Shown: positions 1 through 7,222 of the stretch, piece by piece
Numbering within the stretch: the first letter of the stretch is position 1
Layout of the letters: the number at the start of each line of letters is the position of its first letter
Source of the DNA: Streptococcus pneumoniae
Lineage (GTDB): Bacteria; Bacillota; Bacilli; Lactobacillales; Streptococcaceae
Length of the DNA: 64,000 nt
Assembly: GCF_001113365.1 (NCBI RefSeq)
Contig: NZ_CKYA01000006.1
Location: 80,684-144,683 of the forward strand
Reading direction: 5' to 3'
Made by a program: the position numbers and the translations under genes
Notes under the pieces: generated by a model
Databases searched by the model: none
Told to the model about the DNA's origin: nothing
What the model saw: the letters and a program-made list of their open reading frames with translations, nothing else

Positions 1-905
1 ATCATATGGTGCTGAGAAGTACAGATTCAGGAACATCTCAGATTGAAGAGGCAACACCTCATAATCTTGGCCAAATACCAATTATCGAATATCGCAACAA
101 CCACTTTGCGATTGGCGACTACGAGCAACAAATTAGCTTGATAGACGCTTATAATTCCTTGATGGGGAATCGTGTCAATGATAAGGAACAGGCTGTAGAG
201 TCTATCCTTGTCTTGTATGGCACGCAGTTAGCAGACACTCCAGAAGACGCTAAGGTAGCAATGAAGATTCTTTCTGAAGAAGGTCTTTTGGAATTGCCGG
301 GCGATAGTGCAAGGGCTGAGTTCTTGAAGAATACGCTGGACGAAAGTGCTACTGAAATCTTGCGTACAGCTCTTAAAGAGGACATCTACACATTTAGCCA
401 TGTGCCTAATTTGACTGATGAGAATTTCGCAGGGAATACATCAGGCGTAGCCATGGAATTTAAGCTGATGGGCCTTGAGATGATTACTAAGACCAAGGAA
501 GCGAACTATAAGCGAGGATTGCGTCAGCGTATTGCGATTTTTGCTCATTACTTAGGTATGAAGCAGATTGCTTTAGAGTCTCATTCAATCGTTCCACAAT
601 TCAGTCGTGGTTTGCCTAAGAACTTGTTAGAAATCTCTCAGATCGTGAACAACCTTGAAGGTAAAGTGACGAATAGACAGCTTATTTCTCTCTTGCCGTT
701 TGTGGAAGACCCTGATGCTGAGCTAGAAGCCTTGGAAGAAGAGAAAAAGAAGAACATGGAAGACATGCCGATGTTTAACCAAGACAACACGAAACCCGAA
801 GACGAGGTAGAGGATGAAGAATCAGGAGTATTGGGCGAAGAGGAAAGCCAATCTGATTTACCAGCAGATGGACAAGGCCGAAAAGCAGGCAGATCAGTTC
901 GATAA
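1..905 (+). CDS. Phage portal protein, C-terminal part (5' end outside window)
   Basis: The frame is open at the left edge, so the start is missing. The visible part resembles the C-terminal half of SPP1 gp6-like portal proteins: a segment ending in IPIIEYRNN, then GDYEQQISLIDAYN, and an acidic, disordered-looking tail (EEE/KKK-rich, then DEVEDEESG). Portal proteins form the dodecameric ring at the capsid vertex through which DNA is packaged and to which the tail connector binds. The MuF gene starts inside this frame (92-nt overlap), the usual portal-MuF pairing in SPP1-type phages. It lacks any terminase neighbour in view. Confidence 0.85.
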   Translation, partial: HMVLRSTDSGTSQIEEATPHNLGQIPIIEYRNNHFAIGDYEQQISLIDAYNSLMGNRVNDKEQAVESILVLYGTQLADTPEDAKVAMKILSEEGLLELPGDSARAEFLKNTLDESATEILRTALKEDIYTFSHVPNLTDENFAGNTSGVAMEFKLMGLEMITKTKEANYKRGLRQRIAIFAHYLGMKQIALESHSIVPQFSRGLPKNLLEISQIVNNLEGKVTNRQLISLLPFVEDPDAELEALEEEKKKNMEDMPMFNQDNTKPEDEVEDEESGVLGEEESQSDLPADGQGRKAGRSVR

Positions 906-2217
906 GGTCTATCAGGAAGCCAAGACTTACTTGGATAAGGAAGTCAATAAGATTTTTGATAAGTTCCAACGTGATTATGGTCTAAGTCAGGTAGAAGCTA
1001 GACAAGTCTTGAAGAACATGAAAGACAAGAAAAATCTGAATGAACTTCGTAAAGTACTTGAAGCGAGACCGAATGACCCGAACATCCAAAGATTACTAGC
1101 TGACTTAGACAGCCCAGCTTATTCTTTCCGTATGAAGCGCCTAGAGCGTTTGAGCGACGATTTAGACCGTATGCGTGAATCTATCTATCATTCGGAGAAG
1201 ACAGGCTCAGATGCCTTTTATAGCGACCTGATGAAGGATAGCTACTACAAGGCTACCTTTGACCTGCAACAGCAGACAGGACTTGCATACGGCTTTTCTG
1301 GGCTTCCTGAGAGCGAGATTAAACATCTACAGTCTTTTAGTTGGGTAGGAGATGGAAGTACCTACTCAACAAACATCTGGAAGAATACGGGGAAGCTTAC
1401 TTCTAGCATAAAAGATGAATTACTCATAAGCCTCATGACAGGCAGAGATACACGAGAAACTGCACAAGCAATTGCTGAGCGATTCAATGTAGGTCAGAAC
1501 GATGCAAGGCGTTTGGTTCGGACAGAATCAGCCTTTTTTCACAACCAGATGGAACTACTCAGCTATGAAGAAGCAGACATAGAAAAGTACATCTTTGTGG
1601 CTGTCTTGGACAAGCGCACATCACGCATTTGTCAGGAGCATGACAATCAGGTCTATGATAGGGATAAGGCTGTCCCTGGTGTCAATTGTCCGCCTATGCA
1701 CCCTTGGTGTAGGTCTACTACTGTCGGATACGATGAGGATGCAGACTATAGCAAGCTGAAGCGCAGAGCAAGGAATCCAGAAACAGGTAAGACCGAACTA
1801 GTACCTGCCGATATGACTTATAAAGAGTGGTATAGCAAGTATGTCGATGAAAAAGGTAAGTCTGTAAAACGTAAAGCGTTTGATAAAACTATTAAAAATG
1901 GTACAATAGTAAGTGTATCAGGGACTACAATTGGACACACTCCGCCTGGCAAAAGAGGTTTGCCTAATAGTGTAGTTCAGCATAATGCTACAAACGGAGA
2001 TGTTCTTGGTAGAACTTACTATGATGCTAGAGGTTTTAAAACGAAAGATGTTCATTTTACAAACCATAAGCAACCGGCACGTCATCCTTATGGAAAAATC
2101 GGAGAACATGCTCATGATTTTGTATTTGATGATGAAAGTAAGTTCGTTAGTAGGAGTACTAGAGAATTAACAGACGATGAAAGAAAGGAGAATCAAGATA
2201 TATTATGGCGATATTAG
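814..2217 (+). CDS. MuF-type minor head protein with C-terminal toxin-like domain
   Basis: 467 residues. The first about 340 residues are an SPP1 gp7 / Mu gpF-type head morphogenesis protein: coiled-coil N-terminus, DARRLVRTES helix, then the Cys/His signature CQEHDNQ...GVNCPPMHPWCR. After YKEWYSKYVDEKGK the protein continues for about 110 residues that are not part of the head domain: a Gly/Asn-rich segment, then NHKQPARHPYGKIGEHAHDF and ELTDDERKENQDIL. A closely related domain ends the otherwise different P2 MuF protein (41867-42946). Fusion of variable toxin domains to MuF proteins is known in temperate phages; toxic activity here is inferred. Start chosen at ATG 814 after GAGGTAGAGG. Confidence 0.85.
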   Translation: MKNQEYWAKRKANLIYQQMDKAEKQADQFDKVYQEAKTYLDKEVNKIFDKFQRDYGLSQVEARQVLKNMKDKKNLNELRKVLEARPNDPNIQRLLADLDSPAYSFRMKRLERLSDDLDRMRESIYHSEKTGSDAFYSDLMKDSYYKATFDLQQQTGLAYGFSGLPESEIKHLQSFSWVGDGSTYSTNIWKNTGKLTSSIKDELLISLMTGRDTRETAQAIAERFNVGQNDARRLVRTESAFFHNQMELLSYEEADIEKYIFVAVLDKRTSRICQEHDNQVYDRDKAVPGVNCPPMHPWCRSTTVGYDEDADYSKLKRRARNPETGKTELVPADMTYKEWYSKYVDEKGKSVKRKAFDKTIKNGTIVSVSGTTIGHTPPGKRGLPNSVVQHNATNGDVLGRTYYDARGFKTKDVHFTNHKQPARHPYGKIGEHAHDFVFDDESKFVSRSTRELTDDERKENQDILWRY

Positions 2218-2432
2218 ATAATTTACAAGCGTTATATGATAATGGATGGGACGCTTCTTTTAATTATAATGGTCAAGTATGTGGAATTTTCCCTAATTCT
2301 ATTTATGATATTGTTGTTATTATCGGGGACAATGAATATAGAGCATCTTCTTTTGACGATTTGATTTCTTTACAGATTGAAGGGAAAACTTTGCCGGAAA
2401 TCATGAACGAAGTTGAAGTACAATATGGCTAA
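2205..2432 (+). CDS. Small acidic protein, putative immunity partner of the MuF toxin domain
   Basis: 75 residues, acidic, no membrane segment or known motif. It starts 13 nt inside the end of the MuF gene, so translation is probably coupled, and a terminator follows immediately. It ends with EGKTLPEIMNEV, which matches the FDGKSLVDIWDEV ending of the equivalent small gene behind the P2 MuF gene (42943-43155); the two proteins look homologous over their length. Gene order (toxin-like domain, overlapping small acidic gene, terminator) is what polymorphic toxin-immunity pairs show. The immunity role is inference from position and co-conservation. Confidence 0.6.
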   Translation: MAILDNLQALYDNGWDASFNYNGQVCGIFPNSIYDIVVIIGDNEYRASSFDDLISLQIEGKTLPEIMNEVEVQYG

Positions 2433-2461
2433 AGCACCTAGAGAGATCTAAGTGCTTTTTT
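2432..2461 (+). terminator. Terminator after the MuF/immunity-like pair
   Basis: AAGCAC pairs with GTGCTT, with an inner TAGA/TCTA stem and a GAGA loop, followed by a run of six T. It overlaps the stop codon of the small gene and would cut P1 late transcription here, or serve as a partial terminator before the capsid genes. Confidence 0.8.
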
Positions 2462-2483
2462 CGTACCCAGAAAGGAGTGAGGA

Positions 2484-2729
2484 ATGAAATACCGTAAAAA
2501 ACCAGTAGTGGTCGAGGCTGTGCAGTGGAACGGCAATAACCATAAAGAGGTAATTAACTTCGCAGAAAATAAGATTTGGTTTGATGCACTTGGGAATATA
2601 TGGATTGCTACACTTGAAGGTGATATGGTAGCTAAAAAAGGGGATTATATTATCAAAGGCGTGCAAGGAGAATATTATCCATGCAAGCCGGATATTTTTG
2701 CAGAAACATACGAAAAAGTAGAGGAGTAA
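2484..2729 (+). CDS. PGDYG-domain-like phage protein
   Basis: 81 residues starting MKYRKKPVVVEAVQWNG, a common opening of small phage proteins, and containing KKGDYIIKGVQGEYYPCKPD near residues 50-70, which fits the PGDYG domain signature. Function of this family is unknown. A good ribosome site (GAAAGGAGTGAGG) precedes ATG 2484. It lies as an accessory gene between the MuF cassette and the capsid operon. Confidence 0.7.
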   Translation: MKYRKKPVVVEAVQWNGNNHKEVINFAENKIWFDALGNIWIATLEGDMVAKKGDYIIKGVQGEYYPCKPDIFAETYEKVEE

Positions 2730-2733
2730 AGAC

Positions 2734-2850
2734 ATGTTTATATGGGATTGGGTATCAATCGCTTTCGGGTGGTTGGTATTCTTTTGGTTATTTTTGGTTA
2801 TCGTAGGAACTATTCTTGCTATTTTAACAGGTTTCAAAAACAGAAAGTAG
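2734..2850 (+). CDS. Small single-span membrane protein
   Basis: 38 residues, MFIWDWVSIAFGWLVFFWLF followed by more hydrophobic residues and a basic end (KNRK). One membrane helix fills most of the protein. It starts 4 nt after the preceding stop, with AGAGGAG in front, so it is translated with the PGDYG-type gene. No function can be assigned; small membrane proteins in this position may act in exclusion or membrane anchoring, but nothing here shows that. Confidence 0.6.
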   Translation: MFIWDWVSIAFGWLVFFWLFLVIVGTILAILTGFKNRK

Positions 2851-2945
2851 GTGATCCAACATCTTGACTGGCAGGAACAGACTGCTATAAATCACTGTAA
2901 ATTGCTATAAACCGTATCGAAATCGAGGCAGTTTTCTTATGCTCT

Positions 2946-2972
2946 AACCGTATGGAATCCCGTACGGTTTTT
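2946..2972 (+). terminator. Terminator ahead of the tRNA-like element
   Basis: AACCGTA and TACGGTT form a 7-bp stem with a 10-nt loop, followed by TTTTT. It ends the accessory pair 2484-2850 and directly abuts the T-arm-rich element at 2975. Confidence 0.7.
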
Positions 2973-2974
2973 AT

Positions 2975-3067
2975 GCGCACGAAGGGGAGATAGTTCGATC
3001 CTATCTCACGGGTTAATCAAGTTCGAGTCTTGAAATCTGGCGGGTGGTTCGAGTCCACCGGTGCGCC
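2975..3067 (+). ncRNA. tRNA-like RNA element with three tandem T-arm hairpins
   Basis: GCGCAC (2975-2980) is exactly complementary to GTGCGC (3061-3066), like a tRNA acceptor stem. Between them lie three hairpins each with a seven-nucleotide TTCGA-type loop: GAGATAG/CTATCTC around TTCGATC (2987-3007), TCAAG/CTTGA around TTCGAGT (3017-3033), and GGTGG/CCACC around TTCGAGT (3043-3059). The third sits exactly where a T arm sits before an acceptor 3' strand. No D arm or anticodon arm can be recognised and no CCA is encoded, so it is not an ordinary tRNA gene. It may be a decayed tRNA, a tRNA mimic or a structured leader for the capsid operon. Confidence 0.5.
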
Positions 3068-3144
3068 TTATTGTCCAAGCATTGAAGACACTAAAAGCTA
3101 TGGAAAATACAGTCGGGGACGACTTTAAAAATAGGAGGTTCGCA

Positions 3145-3714
3145 ATGAACGAAGAAACACAAACAGTCGAAACGGTTGAAGAGCAAAAGGTACCTGCAGA
3201 ACCTACAGAGCAACCGCAAGACGAAAAGAAGTACACAGACGCAGACGTGAATGCTATCATCGATAAGAAGTTTGCCAAGTGGAAATCAGAGCAAGAAGCC
3301 AAGGAAAACGAAGCTAAGAAGCTTGCTAAGATGAACGCTGATGAGAAACAGAAATATCAGTTGGATCAGCGTGAGCAAGAACTAGCTGACCGTGAAAAGG
3401 CTATTGCTCGTAAGGAATTGACCGCAGAAGCTAAAGCAATGTTAAGTGAACGTGACTTACCTGTTGAGTTAGTGAATGTGGTTGATTTGACAAGCGCAGA
3501 GACTGTATCGCAGTCCGTCGCTGTATTGCAGAAATCATGGGAACAAGCCGTGCAAAAAGGTGTACAAGAAAAGCTAAAAGGCGGAGCTCCGATGAAACAA
3601 GCGCCAGTTGACAGCGACGGTATCACAAAAGAAGAATTTGCTCGTATGGGTTATCAGAGTCGAAATGAACTCTATCAAAAGAACCCAGAACTCTATAAGA
3701 AATTGAAAGGTTAA
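3145..3714 (+). CDS. Capsid scaffolding protein (DUF4355-like)
   Basis: 189 residues, strongly charged, with a long coiled coil (about residues 45-110, rich in KEAKKLAKMNADEKQK-type heptads) and a short conserved tail ending YQKNPELYKKLKG. This is the layout of phage scaffold proteins that template procapsid assembly and leave before DNA entry. ATG 3145 is chosen because TAGGAGG lies 7 nt upstream; an upstream GTG in frame at 3061 falls in the tRNA-like element and has no ribosome site. The major capsid gene follows after 5 nt. Confidence 0.85.
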   Translation: MNEETQTVETVEEQKVPAEPTEQPQDEKKYTDADVNAIIDKKFAKWKSEQEAKENEAKKLAKMNADEKQKYQLDQREQELADREKAIARKELTAEAKAMLSERDLPVELVNVVDLTSAETVSQSVAVLQKSWEQAVQKGVQEKLKGGAPMKQAPVDSDGITKEEFARMGYQSRNELYQKNPELYKKLKG

Positions 3715-3719
3715 AATAA

Positions 3720-4562
3720 ATGACAGCAGGACAAACTAAATTAGCCACTATGGTTAACCCAGAAGTAATGGCGGACATGGTTTCCGCTAAACTACCTAAA
3801 TTGATTAAATTTACTCCACTTGCTTATGTGGAAACAGCACTCCAAGGACAACCAGGGAATACTCTAACAGTTCCAGCATGGGAGTACGCAGGAGATGCGA
3901 CTGAGGTTGGAGAAGGTCAAGCTATTTCTCCAGACCAATTGACTACTAAAAAGACCACTATGACTATCAAAAAGGCTGCTAAAGGTTATGAAATTACCGA
4001 TGAAGCTCTTTTGTCAGGTCTTGGTGACCCACTAGGTCAAGCTACTTATCAGCTTGGTTTGGCTATTGCTAATAAAATTGATAACGATTTGGTCGCAGTA
4101 GCTAAGACTGCAACACAGCACGTTGCAGAAGCTCCAACAACAGGAGCAGCTCTTGATAAAGCACTTGCTATTTTTGACGATGAAGAAGACGCAAAATATG
4201 TAGCTCTTATCAATCCAGCAGATGCCATTGATTTGCGTGCTAACACTGTGAAAGAATGGATTTCAGGCACAGAAGTAGGAGCGAATACAGTTGTTTCTGG
4301 TACATTTGGAGAAACACGAGGTGTTCAAATTGTGCGTACTAAGAAAGTTGAAAAAGGTAAAGGCTTTATCGTCAAGGTGTCTCCTAGCCAAACTCAGACA
4401 GATGACGCCAATAAATACGGTGCATTTGTTATTATGCTAAAACGTGATGTGGCTATTGAAACAGACCGTGACATCCTTAAAAAGACAACAGTTATCACTG
4501 GTGATGAACACTACGGCGTTTACCTATACGACCCTACACGAGTTGTAAAATTCGGTGAGTAA
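3720..4562 (+). CDS. Major capsid protein (HK97 fold, N4-gp56-like family)
   Basis: 280 residues. Opening QTKLATMVNPEVMADMVSAK, then GNTLTVPAWEYAGDATEVGEGQ and LTTKKTTMTIKKAAKGYEIT are typical of the N4-gp56-like branch of HK97-fold capsid proteins, with the ADAIDLRANT helix and the DRDILKKTTVITGDEHYGVY ending. It forms the icosahedral shell. No N-terminal delta domain is present, which fits the separate scaffold gene just upstream. It is unrelated to the P2 capsid protein at 45232-46134. Confidence 0.88.
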   Translation: MTAGQTKLATMVNPEVMADMVSAKLPKLIKFTPLAYVETALQGQPGNTLTVPAWEYAGDATEVGEGQAISPDQLTTKKTTMTIKKAAKGYEITDEALLSGLGDPLGQATYQLGLAIANKIDNDLVAVAKTATQHVAEAPTTGAALDKALAIFDDEEDAKYVALINPADAIDLRANTVKEWISGTEVGANTVVSGTFGETRGVQIVRTKKVEKGKGFIVKVSPSQTQTDDANKYGAFVIMLKRDVAIETDRDILKKTTVITGDEHYGVYLYDPTRVVKFGE

Positions 4563-4573
4563 GAGGTGGCGAT

Positions 4574-4756
4574 ATGAGCTTATTGCTACGACGTCATTAT
4601 ATCCAAGAGGAGCAGGCTAACCAGTATTCTGATTTAGAGAATAAGACTTTAGAAGAGTTGAAGAATCTAGCTAAGGAAGCTGGCATAACTGGTGCCTATA
4701 AGTTATCAAAAGCCGAAATTGTAGAGGTGTTGGAGGATTTAAAAAGTGAAATTTAA
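4574..4756 (+). CDS. Small HeH/LEM-type head protein
   Basis: 60 residues. The second half, LENKTLEELKNLAKEAGI...KLSKAEIVEVLEDL, is a helix-extended-loop-helix (HeH/LEM, Rho N-terminal-like) fold often found next to phage capsid genes. P2 has a protein with the same kind of C-terminal domain in the same place (46137-46358), though the N-termini differ. Role in the virion is unknown; a capsid-associated or DNA-binding function is only suggested by the fold. RBS GAGTAAGAGGTGG before ATG 4574. Confidence 0.65.
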   Translation: MSLLLRRHYIQEEQANQYSDLENKTLEELKNLAKEAGITGAYKLSKAEIVEVLEDLKSEI

Positions 4757-4934
4757 AGTCAAACAAGATTTCTATGATTGGGAATCAAATGTGAAACGAC
4801 TGGTAGGGGAGGAGCTTGAGATTACTGAGGAACGATATGCCGAGCTGGCTGACAATTTTGCTAGCAATGGTGTCACTATCTCAGATGTTCTTGAGGAAAT
4901 CCTTCCTGAACCTGAGTTCTTAGAAGAGGATTGA
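4746..4934 (+). CDS. Small acidic phage head protein of unknown function
   Basis: 62 residues, overlapping the previous gene by 11 nt. Starts KFKVKQDFYDWESNVKRLVGEELEITEERYAEL and ends in an acidic tail (EILPEPEFLEED). Proteins of this form sit between capsid and connector genes in many Firmicute siphophages; no motif gives a function. Probably translationally coupled to both neighbours. Confidence 0.6.
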   Translation: MKFKVKQDFYDWESNVKRLVGEELEITEERYAELADNFASNGVTISDVLEEILPEPEFLEED

Positions 4935-4935
4935 T

Positions 4936-5247
4936 ATGTCTATAGAGTTGCTGAAGAAATTAACAGGCGAAGAAGATACTCAGCTTCTCATGTTGCTCCA
5001 AACGAGGGCTACAAATCTTATCTTGTCAGAGACTAATCGCACATCTTTGACACCTGCTTTAAGTCTCTTAATACCTGAGGTTGCTATCGAGCTCCACAAC
5101 CGCTCAGGAGCGGAGGGAGAGCGCTCTAGAACCGAAGGTGGTATAGCAGTAGTCTACGGAGAAAACGGCCTGTCTACGGGTCTTTTACAGCGTATACGCA
5201 TGCATAGACTAGCAAGGGTGGCAGGCCATGTTTTTGAAGCAGAGTAG
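4936..5247 (+). CDS. Head-tail connector protein (gp6/gp15-like)
   Basis: 103 residues, mostly helical: GEEDTQLLMLLQTRATNLILSETNRT, then LSLLIPEVAIELHNRSGAEGERSRTEGG, the pattern of phage DNA-packaging/head-tail connector adaptors (HK97 gp6, SPP1 gp15 type) that bind under the portal ring. It begins 1 nt after the previous stop and its end overlaps the next connector gene by 20 nt, as expected in a tightly packed connector operon. Confidence 0.75.
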   Translation: MSIELLKKLTGEEDTQLLMLLQTRATNLILSETNRTSLTPALSLLIPEVAIELHNRSGAEGERSRTEGGIAVVYGENGLSTGLLQRIRMHRLARVAGHVFEAE

Positions 5248-5566
5248 ACTGAAACCTTATCCAATGCGGCGGTTTGAAAAGACTGTCACAGAGGAGGGAG
5301 TCGCAAAAGAAGGGTATGCCAAGGAAGCTGAGACAGTCCGCCTTGAATTGTGGCCAGCTAGTAGCAAACTACAATCTGAATTGTATGGCGAGCGTGTCAA
5401 TGACATTTTGAACGCAAATGCCAACAAGTCAGCTACTATCAAAGTAAAGGATGGTGTGTGTATCGATAGCCCGACGGAAGTTACTCACAGGGTTATTTCT
5501 AAAAAGGTCTACACACATCATCAAGTTTTGGAGTTAGATCGTGTCAGAGCTACTAGGGGCAGATAG
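5228..5566 (+). CDS. Head closure / head-tail joining protein
   Basis: 112 residues, beta-rich, with the RLELWPASSKLQSELYGERVNDILN segment typical of SPP1 gp16-like stopper (head closure) proteins, which keep packaged DNA from leaking. Position between the adaptor gene and an HK97 gp10-like gene supports this. It overlaps both neighbours. Confidence 0.7.
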   Translation: MFLKQSRLKPYPMRRFEKTVTEEGVAKEGYAKEAETVRLELWPASSKLQSELYGERVNDILNANANKSATIKVKDGVCIDSPTEVTHRVISKKVYTHHQVLELDRVRATRGR

Positions 5567-6056
5567 GCTTATAGCTAAATGTAGACGATTGGCTAGCAAA
5601 AAAACTGGCGAGGGTATCGTCTTACGTGCGGTACACAATGCTGCTATAAAGGTTGTCCAAGCTGATGCTAAAAGACTTGCACCAGGCAACAATGGAAAGC
5701 TTATAATTAGTATCAAAACTAGAGCAAAAATGGACGGAGATAGGGCTATAGGTGAAGTTTACACTAATCTAAAATATGCTCCTTACGTTGAATTCGGAAC
5801 AGGACCAAAAGGGCAGGCTAGCCATTCTGGTATCTCTCCAGAAGTCAGCGTGACTTACAAGTCTAATCCTTGGTATGTGCATGAAGACCAAATCAATGTA
5901 GGGCCTTACCACTTTCAAAAGATTGGGGAGTTCTACAAGATGTATGGTCAATCTGCACAGCCTTATCTTTATCCAGCTTTGAGAGACAATCAAGAGCGTG
6001 TGTCTAAGAATATTTCGAATTATGTGCGTAGAAAGATAAGAGAACAAATAAAATGA
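5541..6056 (+). CDS. HK97 gp10-like tail completion protein
   Basis: 171 residues. The core APYVEFGTGPKG plus the ending AQPYLYPALRDNQERVSKNISNYVRRKIREQI are clear HK97 gp10 family signatures; these proteins complete the neck between connector and tail tube. GTG 5541 is the only start that gives the full domain; it lies inside the preceding gene. Overlaps the next gene by 4 nt (ATGA). Confidence 0.85.
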   Translation: MSELLGADRLIAKCRRLASKKTGEGIVLRAVHNAAIKVVQADAKRLAPGNNGKLIISIKTRAKMDGDRAIGEVYTNLKYAPYVEFGTGPKGQASHSGISPEVSVTYKSNPWYVHEDQINVGPYHFQKIGEFYKMYGQSAQPYLYPALRDNQERVSKNISNYVRRKIREQIK

Positions 6057-6421
6057 TCAATATCAAGCCTGTTATTTATAAAGAATTGCAAAAGGTCGCA
6101 GATAATGTGACTGATACTTATCCTAGCGATTGGGAGACTTTTCCAGTCGTTATTTTTTTGGAAGAACAAAACAAGCCCGGAGAGTGGTTTGACGACCAGG
6201 AACAAAAATCATCTATCCGCTACAAGGTGGATATCTTTGATGATACTAGCACTAGTGAGTTAGCTGTTAAAATCAATCAGATTTTTGAATCTTTAGGTTT
6301 GCGAAGAACCGACTGCCAAGACGTACCAGACCCGTCTCATTTGAGACATAAGGTCATGCGTTTTGAAGGTGTCGTCGACTTACACTCAGAGCTTGTTTTT
6401 CAATTTAGAATGGAGAATTAA
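6053..6421 (+). CDS. Tail terminator protein
   Basis: 122 residues, small alpha/beta protein with WETFPVVIFLEEQN and a central RYKVDIFDDTSTSELAVKINQIFESLGLRR helix, followed by HKVMRFEGVVDLHSELVFQF. This is the usual shape of siphophage tail terminators (SPP1 gp17 / lambda gpU-like), which cap the tail tube and mate it to the head. Placed directly before the tail tube gene. Confidence 0.7.
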   Translation: MINIKPVIYKELQKVADNVTDTYPSDWETFPVVIFLEEQNKPGEWFDDQEQKSSIRYKVDIFDDTSTSELAVKINQIFESLGLRRTDCQDVPDPSHLRHKVMRFEGVVDLHSELVFQFRMEN

Positions 6422-6423
6422 AC

Positions 6424-6837
6424 ATGTTAGCAAATGGAATTACGCTTTCTTATAGCAAAACAAAAGGTGGCTATACTAAGCTTGTTGGATTGAAAGAAGT
6501 ACCAGAATTTGGTATCGAACCTGAAAAAGTAGAGAATACTACTCTTGAAGATAAAGTTAAGAAGTATGAGTTCGGTATTGGAGACGCAGGGGAATTGGAA
6601 TACAAATTCTCTTACAAGAACGACGGAGAAACTGCACCTTATCGTGTATTGCGTAAAGCGGCAGACAATAAGGAAAAACTCTTCTTTGAACAGACTTATC
6701 CAGATAACACGAAAGTTCATTTTGAAGGTCAAGTATCTGTTAAGCTTGGCGGTGGCGGTGTCAATGCCGTTATCGAGTTTACCCTTAAAATTGCGTTACA
6801 GTCAGAGTTGGAATTTACAGATGGTCTTGGAGGTTAA
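6424..6837 (+). CDS. Major tail tube protein
   Basis: 137 residues, beta-rich: MLANGITLSYSKTKGGYTKL, VENTTLEDKVKKYEFGIGDAGELEYKF, and the NTKVHFEGQVSVKLGGGGVNAVIEFTLKI ending. This pattern and the place before the tail chaperones mark the tail tube subunit that stacks around the tape measure protein. The P2 counterpart (47679-48302) is longer and clearly different. Confidence 0.85.
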   Translation: MLANGITLSYSKTKGGYTKLVGLKEVPEFGIEPEKVENTTLEDKVKKYEFGIGDAGELEYKFSYKNDGETAPYRVLRKAADNKEKLFFEQTYPDNTKVHFEGQVSVKLGGGGVNAVIEFTLKIALQSELEFTDGLGG

Positions 6838-6841
6838 TTAA

Positions 6842-7222
6842 ATGGCGTTAAAATACACAACTTGGAAAGTTACTGATGAAAAAGAGTTGAAGCTACGTTT
6901 GACATCTCATCAAGCTGCAACTGTGGAAGAAAAAATCGGCATGAACTTGTTAAAGATTTTTATGCCTGAAGCTGGTGAAGAATTCACTTTACCGCCTTTG
7001 AAAGTTATGTTGTTGTTAGTTCATGGAGCCTTGCAGCAGTATGAACATGGGTATTCCTTTGAGGATGTCTACGATCTATGCGATGAATACGTGGACAACG
7101 GTGGAGACCAAACAACCTTCATGACAGAGGTTTTAATGCCACTATTTGAAGTATCGGGTTTTACTCCACGAGGAAGCAAGGACAAGAAAACTTCCAAGAA
7201 GAAAATGACAGTAGTCGAGTAA
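6842..7222 (+). CDS. Tail assembly chaperone G
   Basis: 126 residues. Upstream member of the G/GT chaperone pair that coats the tape measure protein during tail assembly. Helical core LKIFMPEAGEEFTLPPLKVMLLLVHGALQQYEHG; ends in a basic tail after the recoding site. A -1 frameshift at 7156-7162 would join its first 107 residues to the downstream frame. The next frame has no good start of its own, which supports the frameshift. Confidence 0.8.
   Translation: MALKYTTWKVTDEKELKLRLTSHQAATVEEKIGMNLLKIFMPEAGEEFTLPPLKVMLLLVHGALQQYEHGYSFEDVYDLCDEYVDNGGDQTTFMTEVLMPLFEVSGFTPRGSKDKKTSKKKMTVVE
7156..7162 (+). promoter_or_regulatory. Candidate -1 ribosomal frameshift site GGGTTTT
   Basis: In the G frame the codons are tcG GGT TTT, a perfect X XXY YYZ heptamer, and it is the only such heptamer in the 73-nt window where both frames are open (7150-7222). 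Tail chaperone pairs of siphophages use this mechanism widely. GGGTTTT is a less common variant than A-rich sites. Confidence 0.65.

Noticed and set aside
2975..3067. Ordinary tRNA gene
   Set aside because: T arm and acceptor-like ends are present but there is no D arm or anticodon arm, the seventh acceptor pair is G-G, and two further T-arm-like hairpins fill the middle.
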